Positions 32,462-40,890 of a DNA stretch of 64,000 bases are shown here, piece by piece. Both the position numbers and the translations under genes were made by a program. Each line of letters begins with the position of its first letter. Position 1 is the first letter of the stretch. Source of the stretch: JBBDRJ01 sp963766295 (GTDB lineage: Bacteria; Actinomycetota; JAICYB01); assembly GCA_963766295.1 (NCBI GenBank), contig CAVXYW010000001.1, forward strand, positions 186,001 through 250,000. Reading direction: 5' to 3'. The notes under the pieces are model-generated. The model made no database searches, was not told the origin of the DNA, and saw nothing but the letters and a program-made list of their open reading frames with translations.

Positions 32462-33570
32462 GACTCTTCGTGGTCGCCCGACTCGCCATCCGTCCAGTCG
32501 TAGACGTAAGTCCCAGGACGGGTGAATTCGGTTCCCTCCGGTTCCTTCGGGGTGCGGTCGACGGGCCGTTTGGTCGGGATGGTCATCCCTTCCACACGTC
32601 CACCCATCCATTGGCTCGGTGTCGCGACGATTCGCTCGGCGAGTGCCAGAACATTCGACTCGTAGTTCACCCGCCATCCGCGAAAGTCGGCCCAAGCTTC
32701 CTCGGCGGTGCGCTCAAGGGGAAACCCGATTTCCTCCAGGTGTTTCACACCCATTCGGAATTCGTCATACGAGACGACGATCGGATCGTCGGGATGCGGG
32801 TCGGCGTTGTAGGGAATGTACAGCGTGTCCGCGAGCGTGCGAAGCGCAGTGAATCCCATCCGTAGGCAAAGACGAGCTTGAGAAGGTGCCGTTTGTGGAC
32901 ACAGGGCAGTGTGGAGCGCGGCAGCATCCAGTACCGCCAGCAGTCCCGTGAGCCACGAGCGCAACGGATCGGGCGAACGGAAAAAGAGGAGTATCGGGTA
33001 AGTCGAGTGCGACTCGGCCACGTCCGCGCACCATTCCTCCCAGTTCTCGTAAAACTTGGGAAGGCTGTCGGTGATACCAATGCGCTGATGGCGCCAAAGA
33101 ATCTCGGGACCCCACGCAGGCGCGCCGGCTCTTGCCTCCAGGAGCGTCACGGCGTTCTCCCGTCGGTTGAAAGCTCCATACAGAGTGGGCAGGTAACCGA
33201 TGAGCAATCCCCCGACGGCAAGACCCGACGCCGCGGCGATGATGTCCGTCACTGTTGCGCCCGGCGTCCGCGTAGTTGCGAAACCCAGGGTCAGCAATGA
33301 GGACCCCGACTCTCGGAAGGCATCAGTGATCGTGAGTGGTGAGTTCGCCCACAAGATCAAAGCGAAACCGCTGAGAAGCATCCCAAGCCAAGTCACGAAT
33401 AGGACGATGAGGAACCATGGCGCTTGGAACGCGAGAATCTTGTCTTTCGCCTCGTAGGTGCTGAACGGCTTCACGAGGACACGGAAGACGGACCGTATGA
33501 ATGCGGCAACGTACGCGGCAATGCGTGACGGCGTGTCGCGTGGAACGATGAGCGTCGCCACGACGCTCAC
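32458..33570 (-). CDS. Membrane protein with pore-loop-like segment, possible ion channel
   Basis: A 370-residue protein (GTG start). At least two helices (WFLIVLFVTWLGMLLSGFALI; IIAAASGLAVGGLLIGYLP) flank a segment GSSLLTLGFATTRTPG resembling the pore loop of two-helix potassium channels; a cytosolic domain of about 220 residues follows. No family is recognised with confidence. The frame is open further upstream and encodes another hydrophobic helix (YVALAAGLSVVIATYV), so a CTG at 33621, preceded by GGGAGAG, may be the real start. Neighbour: the frameshifted metallo-hydrolase. Confidence 0.75.
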   Translation of the reverse strand: MSVVATLIVPRDTPSRIAAYVAAFIRSVFRVLVKPFSTYEAKDKILAFQAPWFLIVLFVTWLGMLLSGFALILWANSPLTITDAFRESGSSLLTLGFATTRTPGATVTDIIAAASGLAVGGLLIGYLPTLYGAFNRRENAVTLLEARAGAPAWGPEILWRHQRIGITDSLPKFYENWEEWCADVAESHSTYPILLFFRSPDPLRSWLTGLLAVLDAAALHTALCPQTAPSQARLCLRMGFTALRTLADTLYIPYNADPHPDDPIVVSYDEFRMGVKHLEEIGFPLERTAEEAWADFRGWRVNYESNVLALAERIVATPSQWMGGRVEGMTIPTKRPVDRTPKEPEGTEFTRPGTYVYDWTDGESGDHEES

Positions 33571-33617
33571 ATAAGTAGCGATAACGACTGATAGCCCGGC
33601 GGCTAGCGCGACGTACT

Positions 33618-34322
33618 TCAGGTGAGTGTCTCTCCCGGTTTCACCGTTAATACCTCGACGCCATCACCGACGAGCTCGGCTAACTCGTCCGGGCGTGCCG
33701 GTCAGGACGGGGAACGTCCCGTAATGCATCGGGACGACGACCTTCGCCTCGAGAAGATCGACGGCATACGCGGCTTCCTTCGGCGACATCGTGTAGAAGT
33801 CGCCGATCGGCAGGAAGCAAACGTCGGGCTGATATAGCTCGCCGATGATCTCCATGTCGCCGAAGACCGTCGTGTCCCCCGCGTAGTAGATCCGAAGACC
33901 GCCGGGAAATTCGATGATGTAGCCGGCGGCAACGCCTCCGTACAGGATCTGGTCGCCGTCACTTATGCCGCACGAGTGGGCGGCCTGAGTCATCGTGAAG
34001 CGGACGCCTTCGGACTCCGCGGTGCCGCCGAGGTTCATGCCGGTCACGTTCGGGACGTCCTTCGCACCGAGCCACATCGCGGTCTCGAAGATCGCAAATG
34101 TTTGCGGCTCGTGCTTCTTGCAGATCTCGAGGGCGTCGCCGATGTGGTCGAAGTGCGCGTGGGTGATCAGGACGAGATCGAGCTGATCGAGTTCCTTCTT
34201 GTCATCGGGACACCCAGGATTGTTCATAACCCAGGGATCGACGAGGACGACTTTCCCTTCGGTCGTCTTGAACTTGTAAGTGCCGTGTCCGAGCCACGTC
34301 GCTTCGTCCCCTTAAGGTCCAT
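33618..34322 (-). pseudogene. UPF0173-type metal-dependent hydrolase with two frameshifts
   Basis: Reconstructed MBL-fold hydrolase of about 234 residues. The middle is intact: zinc motif HAHFDHIGD, then YYAGDTTVFGDM and VVPMHYGTFPVLTGTP. Its N-terminus (TWLGHGTYKF, preceded in another frame by MDLKGTK) needs one missing base near 34300. Its C-terminus (PDELAELVGDGVEVLTVKPG) is in a third frame, reached by removing one base from a CCC run at 33691-33693. Both repairs together restore one frame from the ATG to a TGA at 33618. Uninterrupted body is 33664-34227. Decay or sequencing error; the clean body favours error. Confidence 0.8.
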
Positions 34323-34331
34323 GCGTTCCTC

Positions 34332-35069
34332 CTATCTGATGCGGTACCCACCGTCGACTGGGATCGTCATCCCGGTGACGAAATCCGACGCCGATGAAGC
34401 CAGGAACACGGCCGCTCCCGCGTGGTCCTCCGGTTGGCCCCAGCGGCCCATCGGTGTGCGCAGCAAGACCTCGTCGTTCATCTCGGGAAAGTTCTGAACG
34501 GGCTCGGTCATCGGCGTCGCGATCCAGCCGGGTTGTATCGCATTCACCTGGAAATTCGGCGCCAAGTCGATGGCCATCGTCTTGGTCAAGCCTTCCAAAC
34601 CATGTTTGGAGGCCGAATATGAAACGAGGTTGGGTCCGCCGAACGTCGCGTACTCGCTGACGATGTTGATGATCTTTCCGCGTTCGGCTCGCTGCGCGAA
34701 GCACTGCGATGCAACCAGAGCCGAGGTGAGGTTCACGTCGAGCACGCGCCGCCAGCCATCCAAAGGATGGTTGGGGACCGGTCCCCACACTGCCATCCCG
34801 GCGTTGTTCACCAGGACGTCGAGGGAGCCGAAGTCGTCGAAGGCACGTTCGACGACTGCGGTTACGGCATCGGCGTCGCCCACATCGAGCACGTAGGCGC
34901 GATGTTGGTCGCCGAGCTCGGCAACGGTCTTTTCGTTGCGTTCCTCGTTTCGGGCAGCGATCGCTATGCGCGCGCCGTGGTCCGCGAGCGCGATCGCGAT
35001 CGCCCGTCCGATCCCCGAGTTACCCCCGGTGACCAGCGCGACCTTTCCGTCCAATCCGAAGTCCGGCAC
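34332..35069 (-). CDS. SDR-family oxidoreductase
   Basis: A 245-residue short-chain dehydrogenase: cofactor motif TGGNSGIGRA, NNAG, and the catalytic Ser-Tyr-Lys in IVSEYA and YSASKHG; the C-terminal GGYRIR end is typical of the classical family. The Asp/Arg pattern after strand 2 (AARNEERN) leaves NAD or NADP open. GTG start. Divergent from mshD. Substrate unknown. Confidence 0.92.
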   Translation of the reverse strand: MPDFGLDGKVALVTGGNSGIGRAIAIALADHGARIAIAARNEERNEKTVAELGDQHRAYVLDVGDADAVTAVVERAFDDFGSLDVLVNNAGMAVWGPVPNHPLDGWRRVLDVNLTSALVASQCFAQRAERGKIINIVSEYATFGGPNLVSYSASKHGLEGLTKTMAIDLAPNFQVNAIQPGWIATPMTEPVQNFPEMNDEVLLRTPMGRWGQPEDHAGAAVFLASSASDFVTGMTIPVDGGYRIR

Positions 35070-35152
35070 GAGTGAGAGCTTGCAACCCCGGGAGTCGCCG
35101 GGGCCAGTCGAAGGCTCGGAGCGATACCCCGTACGTGCGACGATTGCGCTCG

Positions 35153-36049
35153 ATGGACCTCGAGGTCATCCGCGAGATCGACGACGCGCAGCTTTCAGCG
35201 CTTAGATCGCTATTCGACGCCGCTCGCGAAAGCGACCACCACGAACCGCTCGGGGAACACAAGTGGCTCGATCTGGTTCACGGCGGACGCCGAGCGTTCG
35301 CCGGAGTCGTCGGGCGAGAAGGTGAGGACGCTGTGGGCTACGCCCACCTATCCCGCCACCACAAACCGAGCGGCGCGGAGTGGGGCCTCGAGGTTGTCGT
35401 CCACCCCGATCATCGAGGCAAAGGCGCAGAGGAGGTCTTGCTCCGGCGCGCGCTCGATGTCGTCGTCGAAGAAGGAGGCGGCCATCTTCATTGGTGGGTC
35501 TTCCAGCCGGACGATGCGCACGACCAGGCTTCCGCAAATCTGGGCTTCAAGAAGGGACGAGACTTGCTGCACATGAAGGTGCTGCTGCCGCTGAGCTTCG
35601 ACGTGCACCTGCCGGAAGGAGTTCGGCTCCGTAGCTTTGATGTGGGTCGCGATGAAGAAGCCTGGATCCAAGTAAACAACCGCGCGTTCGCCCAGCATCC
35701 CGAACAAGGATCGTGGGACCGCGACACGCTCGATCGGCGCATGGCCGAGGACTGGTTCGATCCCGAAGGCTTCCTGCTCGCCGAGGACGATTCAGGACTG
35801 GCAGGTTTTTGCTGGACGAAGATCAACCCAAGCTGCGGCGAGATCTATGTGATCGGCGTCGATCCGTCCCGGCACGGATCGGGACTCGGCAAGTCGCTTG
35901 CCGTCGCAGGCCTGCAGTACTTAGCCGACAGGGGCGTCATGATGGGATGCCTTTATGTGGACTCGGGCGAGAAGGCGCCGGTCGAGCTGTACCGTAAGCT
36001 CGGCTTCGAGGTCGATCACTTCGACCGGGCCTACGTGAAGGACGTCTAA
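35153..36049 (+). CDS. mshD: Mycothiol synthase (MshD)
   Basis: A 298-residue protein with two GNAT domains. The N-terminal one has VVVHPDHRGKGAEEVLL; the C-terminal active one has EIYVIGVDPSRHGSGLGKSL, the acetyl-CoA-binding loop. Mycothiol synthase acetylates Cys-GlcN-Ins, the last step of mycothiol synthesis. Domain layout, length and the PEGFLLAEDDSGLAGFCW segment are characteristic. The start ATG gives the known short N-terminus. Its presence is strong evidence for an actinobacterium. Confidence 0.9.
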   Translation: MDLEVIREIDDAQLSALRSLFDAARESDHHEPLGEHKWLDLVHGGRRAFAGVVGREGEDAVGYAHLSRHHKPSGAEWGLEVVVHPDHRGKGAEEVLLRRALDVVVEEGGGHLHWWVFQPDDAHDQASANLGFKKGRDLLHMKVLLPLSFDVHLPEGVRLRSFDVGRDEEAWIQVNNRAFAQHPEQGSWDRDTLDRRMAEDWFDPEGFLLAEDDSGLAGFCWTKINPSCGEIYVIGVDPSRHGSGLGKSLAVAGLQYLADRGVMMGCLYVDSGEKAPVELYRKLGFEVDHFDRAYVKDV

Positions 36050-36116
36050 CGACGCCGCAAGTAGTCCTTATCGCGACCAGGTTGCAGAAGCAAGCAGGAC
36101 CCGGTATCAACGAGGG

Positions 36117-36989
36117 ATGGAAACCTCGGCCACCGGCTTCGGCCTTGCCCTGCTCTTCTCGTCCTTCGCCTTCGGGTTCCGGCACGGCATCGATTGGGAC
36201 CACATCGCCGCGATCACCGACATAACGTCCTCGCAGCGTTCTGTTCGCATCGGACTGAAGTTCGCAACGCTTTATGCCGCAGGCCACGCCGTTGTCGTCT
36301 TCGTGATCGGCGTCGTCGCCATCGCTGTAGGCAAGAATCTGCCGGATTCCATCGACTCCGCCATGGGCCGCGTGGTTGGGGCGACCTTAGTCATCCTCGG
36401 CATTTACGTGCTCTATGCGCTCATCCGCTATCGAGAAGATTTCCGCTTGCGCAGCCGCTGGATGCTGCTCTTCGACGGCGTCCGGCGTGCTTATCGGTGG
36501 GTACGACGCCGTGGGCAAGCGTCTTCGATCGAACACGAACATGTTCACTTCTCTAACGATGGCTTCGAGCACCACGATCACGACGGCGGGCTTGTGAGCG
36601 AAGGCGCTGCGTCCGTCGCCACGCGAACTCACACGCACAGCCATACGCACACGGACCCATTCATGAACTACGGGACAGGGACGTCTCTCGCCGTTGGAAT
36701 GCTGCACGGCGTGGGGGCCGAGACTCCCACGCAGGTGCTCATATTCCTCACGGCTGCAAAAGCAGGCGGCGTCGGTGCCGGGATCATCGTTCTGGCCGTC
36801 TTCCTGCTCGGCCTCTTCGCGGCGAACACCGCGCTTGCATTCGCCTCCGCCTCAGGGTTCCTGGCGGCTTCTAAGCGATTCCCGATTTATGCAGGAGTGT
36901 CGATAGTCACTGCGGTTGCAAGCTTGGTTTTGGGAGTGGCCTTCCTCCTGGGCCAGGACTCCTGGCTGCCGGTGTTCTTTGGCGGCTAG
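36117..36989 (+). CDS. NicO-type nickel/cobalt transporter
   Basis: A 290-residue membrane protein with about six helices. FRHGIDWDHIAAITD near residue 20 is a variant of the HxxxDH signature of Ni2+/Co2+ transporters, and the central loop is His-rich (EHEHVHFSN, EHHDHDGG, THTHSHTHTD), as in metal-loading loops. GMLHGVGAETPTQ is a second conserved motif. Convergent, with overlapping stops, to a Nur-like regulator, and close to a cobalamin-riboswitch operon, so both nickel and cobalt are plausible substrates. Confidence 0.85.
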   Translation: METSATGFGLALLFSSFAFGFRHGIDWDHIAAITDITSSQRSVRIGLKFATLYAAGHAVVVFVIGVVAIAVGKNLPDSIDSAMGRVVGATLVILGIYVLYALIRYREDFRLRSRWMLLFDGVRRAYRWVRRRGQASSIEHEHVHFSNDGFEHHDHDGGLVSEGAASVATRTHTHSHTHTDPFMNYGTGTSLAVGMLHGVGAETPTQVLIFLTAAKAGGVGAGIIVLAVFLLGLFAANTALAFASASGFLAASKRFPIYAGVSIVTAVASLVLGVAFLLGQDSWLPVFFGG

Positions 36990-37416
36990 CTCGCCCGGCA
37001 TTTCGAACACAAACCGACGATCGCGAAATGGCGGCGATCAACCTCGAACCCGTGATCCTTATCGATCGACCTTAGGAACGGCCGGAGCTTCGCCGACGGG
37101 AGCTCGATCGACGCTCTTCGCACCTTTCGCAAACCAGGTGCTGATGCTCCTCGTCGGCCAAGTGATAGATCGCACGTCCATGCCCGAGGTGCACATGGTC
37201 GACGATGCCCAACTCTTCCAAGGTCTCGAGCGTGCGGTAGATCGTCGAGATGTTCACCGAAGGGAACTTGCGCTGCACCCGTGAGGCAAGCTCCTCGGCG
37301 GTCAGGTGGTCGCGCGCGTCGAGCAAAGTCTCGACGATCACCTGTCTCGCGGCCGTGCGCCTTCCACCGGCTGCGGACAGGGCTTCAAGGATCTCTTCGG
37401 TCCGTGTTGCGGCCAT
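36986..37416 (-). pseudogene. Fur-family regulator, Nur-like, with one frameshift
   Basis: N-terminal winged helix intact (TAARQVIVETLLDARDHLTAEEL; SVNISTIYRTLETLEELGIV) followed by HQHLVCERC. After the second Cys the visible frame ends early at 37072. Restoring one base near 37112-37116 (GAAGAGCG, probably GAGGCG) recovers ASIELPSAKLRPFLRS..., ending in the second metal pair GLCSKCRAS at 36986, 143 residues in all. The ATG at 37416 is preferred over a TTG at 37428. The upstream repeat matches the Nur box, which suggests nickel sensing. Sequencing error is as likely as decay. Confidence 0.8.
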
Positions 37417-37422
37417 GAGCAG

Positions 37423-37439
37423 TTGCAAGGTTATTGCAG
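37423..37439. promoter_or_regulatory. Nur-type box upstream of the Fur-family gene
   Basis: TTGCAA-GGTTA-TTGCAG, one base off the TTGCAA-N5-TTGCAA consensus reported for the Streptomyces nickel regulator Nur. A further TTGCAG follows at 37448-37453, within a direct repeat of ATTGCAGTAAG (37433 and 37447). Position 7 bp before the gene suggests autoregulation. Confidence 0.55.
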
Positions 37440-37489
37440 TAAGGCTATTGCAGTAAGCCCGGTCGAGCAGCTGTATAGAATCCGATCAA

Positions 37490-37662
37490 GCAGCGCGGTG
37501 GGTGCCCCAGCGGCCCGGATGCCCTGGGGGCGTGAGAACGCAGCGAAGCCGGTGAGAGTCCGGCGCTGACCCGCAACTGTAAGTGGGAGGCGACTCCCAC
37601 GAGCCAGGACGACTCGTCCGCCGCGGTGCTCCGGTCTCCTTCGAGGAACGAGGAGGTGGAGC
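37490..37662 (+). promoter_or_regulatory. Cobalamin riboswitch with ribosome-site sequestering hairpin
   Basis: Core landmarks are GGTGAGAGTCCGGCGCTGACCCGCAACTGTAA (read in parts at 37551-37582) and a B12 box GAGCCAGGACGAC near 37601. Closing stem P1 is GCAGCGCGG (37490-37498) with CCGCGGTGC (37621-37629), one mismatch. The expression platform is a hairpin: GCTCC (37628-37632) and CTCCT (37636-37640) pair with AGGAG (37651-37655) and GGAGC (37658-37662), burying the ribosome site of the ATG at 37666. Adenosylcobalamin binding should thus shut off translation of the two genes that follow. Confidence 0.85.
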
Positions 37663-37665
37663 TTC

Positions 37666-38889
37666 ATGAGTGGCTCACGTGCCACGACCTACCGGGCGAA
37701 GCGACGCTTGGTCGCCGTCGGTTGCTTCTTGGTCATCGCGCTCGGAGTTGTCGCGAGTGCGTCTGCATCACCAGCTTCACGCGCAGCATCGGCTGCGGCG
37801 GCGGCCCAGTGGATGGCGGATCAGCAGACCGCCAGCGGCGCGTTTTTTGCCGAAGATCTCCGCGTAGACCTGCACGCCGAGGCGCTTGCAGCAGCCGTAG
37901 CCGGCGGTATCGACGAGTCAACCCTCGAAGCAGCGTTGGAATACATCGAGGAAAACGGCGAAGCCGGTGCGACGGAAGGTGCACGTACCGGCCGGCTAGT
38001 CGCCGGCATCTTCGCCGGCGGTGAAGATCCGACCGACTTCGGCGACGCGGACTACGCGACGATCCTTGCTTCGCAGTTCGACGAAACGACAGGCTCCTAC
38101 GAGGACGGGACGGGAACACCTTACGGTGACAATCTCTTCGGCAATCTCATCGCTGCCAACGGTCAGATAGCAGCCACCGGTTCACTGCCGGATGAGGCGG
38201 TTGACTGGATCATCTCGCAGCAGTGCACGATTGGCGCAGATGCCGGTGGGTTCGGGTTCGCGAGGTGTCAATTCGGATCGGATGTCGACACCACAGCATT
38301 GGCCATCAATGCTCTCGCCAACTCCGGGACAAGCGGAGCCGGGGTCGACAACGCCCTAACGACCGCGCGCACTTACCTTTTGAATGCACAGAACACCGAC
38401 GGCGGCTACACCTTCTGCTGCGCAGGGACAACTTCCAGCGACTCGACCGGTCTCGCGCTTACGGCGGTATCCGCCCTCGGTGAGGACGCAGAGGCAACAC
38501 CATGGGTCGACGGGGAGGGTGACGATCCCGTCGAGGCGTTGGAAAACCTCCAGCACGCCGACGGCTATTTCCGGTTCACCGAAGCAGACCCCGGCACCAT
38601 CAACCTGTCGACCGTTAACGCACTGCCCGGTATGGCCGGTGAGTCCTACCCAGTGCAGCCTGCCGCCGTCGCACCCGATCCGACACCAACACCCGACGAT
38701 CCACCGGACGATGACGACGCGGAGGACGACGAAACAACGACGCTCGACTCAGATTCCGCCGAACCGCGGATTACCTTGCCCGACACCGGCACCGATCCCA
38801 GTAATGGACGGCCGGTGTGGCCTGTCTCGCTTGTTGCCATCGTCGGCGTCGCGCTGATGGGCTTGGCCAGAAACAAAAGAGCTCGGTGA
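37666..38889 (+). CDS. Cell-wall-anchored alpha/alpha-barrel protein, predicted intrinsic-factor-like cobalamin binder (alpha part)
   Basis: A 407-residue secreted protein. The signal peptide ends near ASASPAS. The body is made of prenyltransferase/terpene-cyclase-type helix repeats (QWMADQQTASGAF; DVDTTALAINALANSG; LLNAQNTDGGYTF; LENLQHADGYFRF), the fold of the alpha domain of intrinsic factor and transcobalamin. A Pro/Asp/Thr linker leads to a sortase-type end: LPDTG, one membrane helix and RNKRAR. Cys pairs (CTIGADAGGFGFARC, CC) may form disulfides. The cobalamin riboswitch upstream and the DUF4430-like partner in the next gene point to B12 capture (inference). No enzyme active site is recognised. 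Confidence 0.75.
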   Translation: MSGSRATTYRAKRRLVAVGCFLVIALGVVASASASPASRAASAAAAAQWMADQQTASGAFFAEDLRVDLHAEALAAAVAGGIDESTLEAALEYIEENGEAGATEGARTGRLVAGIFAGGEDPTDFGDADYATILASQFDETTGSYEDGTGTPYGDNLFGNLIAANGQIAATGSLPDEAVDWIISQQCTIGADAGGFGFARCQFGSDVDTTALAINALANSGTSGAGVDNALTTARTYLLNAQNTDGGYTFCCAGTTSSDSTGLALTAVSALGEDAEATPWVDGEGDDPVEALENLQHADGYFRFTEADPGTINLSTVNALPGMAGESYPVQPAAVAPDPTPTPDDPPDDDDAEDDETTTLDSDSAEPRITLPDTGTDPSNGRPVWPVSLVAIVGVALMGLARNKRAR

Positions 38890-39731
38890 AACTCTCCTTT
38901 CGTCGCGTGGCAGTCCTGGTCCTTGTTCTGTCCGCTGCGCTGGGAACGGTCGTGCTGCCATCCCCGAGGGCCGGTGGAGGAGGCTCCAATCGCGCGGGCG
39001 TGGTTGTGCGACAGAGCGATGGAACCGTTCGCGACATGTGCGTCTTCTTCGATGAAGAAGAGATCTCCGGGTACGAGCTGCTCGTTCGTTCAGGCTTCGA
39101 CTTCGAGGACGAAAACTTCGGTTACGGACATGCCATATGCAAGATCGGCCCGGACGGATGCGACACATCCCAAGGCCAGGATTGCTTCTGCGACAAGTCC
39201 AAGTCGTGGAACTACCTCACCCGCAACAAAGGTGACCCGACCTGGGATCTGTCTCCGGTTGGCGCCGACTCGCGTGATGTCCGGGACGGCGATCTCGACG
39301 GTTGGTCTTGGGGCCCGAACGGTTCGCCTCCCAAGCCACCGGCAATGCCGTTCTCGGATGTTTGTCCGGCAGCTGCGGCTGCAACAAGCACGCCCCGGAC
39401 GGTCCCGCCTTCGGGAGGAAAGAGCGGCGGCGGCGGCGACAGTCCTCCTTCCTCGGCCGGCAGATCCGATCCGGACGGCGGTTCGGATCCAGCAGCGGGC
39501 AGGACGGAAACAGCCAGGCTCGAGCTCGAAGACGGCATCTCGCCCGAGCCTTCGGCCGGGAGCTCGCCAAAGTCAACGAACGGCGAACGCACCACTGCGC
39601 AGGAGTCCACGGACTCTGACGACACCGAGCCGGCCAGCTACCTGATGTTTGGAGGTTTCGCGCTCGGTTTCGCAGTGCTGGCTACGGCGCTCTACTTCAT
39701 GCGGAGACGAAGAGCCCAGTCAGATACATAA
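38886..39731 (+). CDS. Membrane-anchored protein with DUF4430/transcobalamin C-terminal-like domain (beta part)
   Basis: A 281-residue protein with signal peptide, one extracellular domain, a low-complexity Gly/Ser/Pro/Asp linker and a C-terminal helix with RRRRAQSDT. The domain (about residues 35-155) shows the order seen in transcobalamin beta domains: SGYELLVRSGFDF, AICKIGPDGC, CFCDKSKSWNYL, DPTWDLSPVGADSRDVRDGDLDGWSWG. Six Cys could make disulfides. The GTG start overlaps the previous stop (GTGA), so the two proteins are made together. Together they could form a split intrinsic factor. The 3' end overlaps the convergent ZIP gene by 35 bp. Confidence 0.7.
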   Translation: MKLSFRRVAVLVLVLSAALGTVVLPSPRAGGGGSNRAGVVVRQSDGTVRDMCVFFDEEEISGYELLVRSGFDFEDENFGYGHAICKIGPDGCDTSQGQDCFCDKSKSWNYLTRNKGDPTWDLSPVGADSRDVRDGDLDGWSWGPNGSPPKPPAMPFSDVCPAAAAATSTPRTVPPSGGKSGGGGDSPPSSAGRSDPDGGSDPAAGRTETARLELEDGISPEPSAGSSPKSTNGERTTAQESTDSDDTEPASYLMFGGFALGFAVLATALYFMRRRRAQSDT

Positions 39732-40890
39732 CGAGCACCCCTGCCGTGAAGCCGAGTGCGTTCAGCGGTGACGTTATTCCTTTGCCCTGCTTGGCGAGGA
39801 GCTTCCCGACCTCCCAAATGACCTGGACGATCGCACCCGCACCGATCGCGAGGAATAGAACAGCGAGTACCGGCGAGTAAGCCAGGCCGCCGAACCACGT
39901 CCCGAAGATCGTGGGTACGCCGGCAACAACACCGAGAAGGATGAGTTGTCTGATGCTCGGGCGTGCACGAGCCAACGGAGTGACGATGCCGAGTCCCTCC
40001 GTGATGTTGTGCAGCGTGAATCCGAGTATCAAGAACGTCGTCAGCCCGACCTCTCCGAGTGAGTAAGCAGCACCGATCGCGAGTCCTTCGCCGAGGTTGT
40101 GGAGTCCGATACCGATCGCGATGAGAGCAGCGACGTAGGACGCGGTCATCTCGGTTCGGCGCTGGCGCAGCCAGCCGTCGACTCCCCACAGCACCGCGAG
40201 CGCGGCGATGAACCCGAGGACGATCAGCCCGACACCCTGGAATGCGCCGGCTACTCCTCCGGAGATCTCCAGAGCTTCGTCGATTGCATCGACGGCGAGG
40301 AAGACCAACAATCCGGCGGTCAGTGCAAGGAAGAAGCCAACCCATTGCTCGGGAAGGCGACGCACGAAGGGCAGCCAGCACAGGCCGAGGAAAACCGGAA
40401 TAACTCCGACGAAGATGCCGACGAGCGTGAACGTCCAAAGTGCACTGGCGTCGACTTCGGGGGTCTCGACGGCGACGGCGATCTCGTGTTCGAACTTCAC
40501 GCCTGAGGAAGACACGAGCACAAGGTGGTGGGTCTCACCGTCAACCCAGGGGTAAGGCACGTGAAGTGTGGCCGTGCCGAGCCGGCCCACTTCGGCGTCC
40601 GGAGATACCGTGAACTGCCAATACGCGTCGTCGACGAGAACTTGGGCGATCTTCACGGGGTCTGGGCCTCCGTTGCGAACCTTCACGACGATGTCTTGCG
40701 GATCGCTCTTCAGAGTCACGCGCTCGAAGGTGAGCTCCTCGACGGGCGGGAAGGCTTCACGCACTCCCTCGAGAGGATCGGTGCGCACGAACGCGAAGAT
40801 CACGAGCCCGAGTGCGATCAATGGAAGAAGACCGAAAACTACTACGCGAGATGTCGTCCTGCTTTCCGGCTTCTTCTCGCTAACGCTCAT
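39697..40890 (-). CDS. ZIP-family metal transporter with extra N-terminal extracellular domain
   Basis: A 397-residue protein. The C-terminal 240 residues are a ZIP transporter with the paired metal motifs GLHNLGEGLAIG and TLHNITEGLGIV. Before it come one membrane helix (VVFGLLPLIALGLVIFAFV) and about 115 residues of beta-rich sequence (LTFERVTLKSDPQDIVVKVRN...LVLVSSSGVKFEHEIAV) that should face outside and resembles no ZIP part I know. Starts by ATGA overlap with the multicopper oxidase gene, in a DtxR-led operon, so Fe, Mn or Zn are candidate ions. Confidence 0.88.
   Translation of the reverse strand: MSVSEKKPESRTTSRVVVFGLLPLIALGLVIFAFVRTDPLEGVREAFPPVEELTFERVTLKSDPQDIVVKVRNGGPDPVKIAQVLVDDAYWQFTVSPDAEVGRLGTATLHVPYPWVDGETHHLVLVSSSGVKFEHEIAVAVETPEVDASALWTFTLVGIFVGVIPVFLGLCWLPFVRRLPEQWVGFFLALTAGLLVFLAVDAIDEALEISGGVAGAFQGVGLIVLGFIAALAVLWGVDGWLRQRRTEMTASYVAALIAIGIGLHNLGEGLAIGAAYSLGEVGLTTFLILGFTLHNITEGLGIVTPLARARPSIRQLILLGVVAGVPTIFGTWFGGLAYSPVLAVLFLAIGAGAIVQVIWEVGKLLAKQGKGITSPLNALGFTAGVLVMYLTGLFVSA

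Noticed and set aside
36085..36098. TTGCAGAAGCAA before the NicO transporter as a Nur box
   Set aside because: Spacing does not match TTGCAA-N5-TTGCAA; only one half resembles it.
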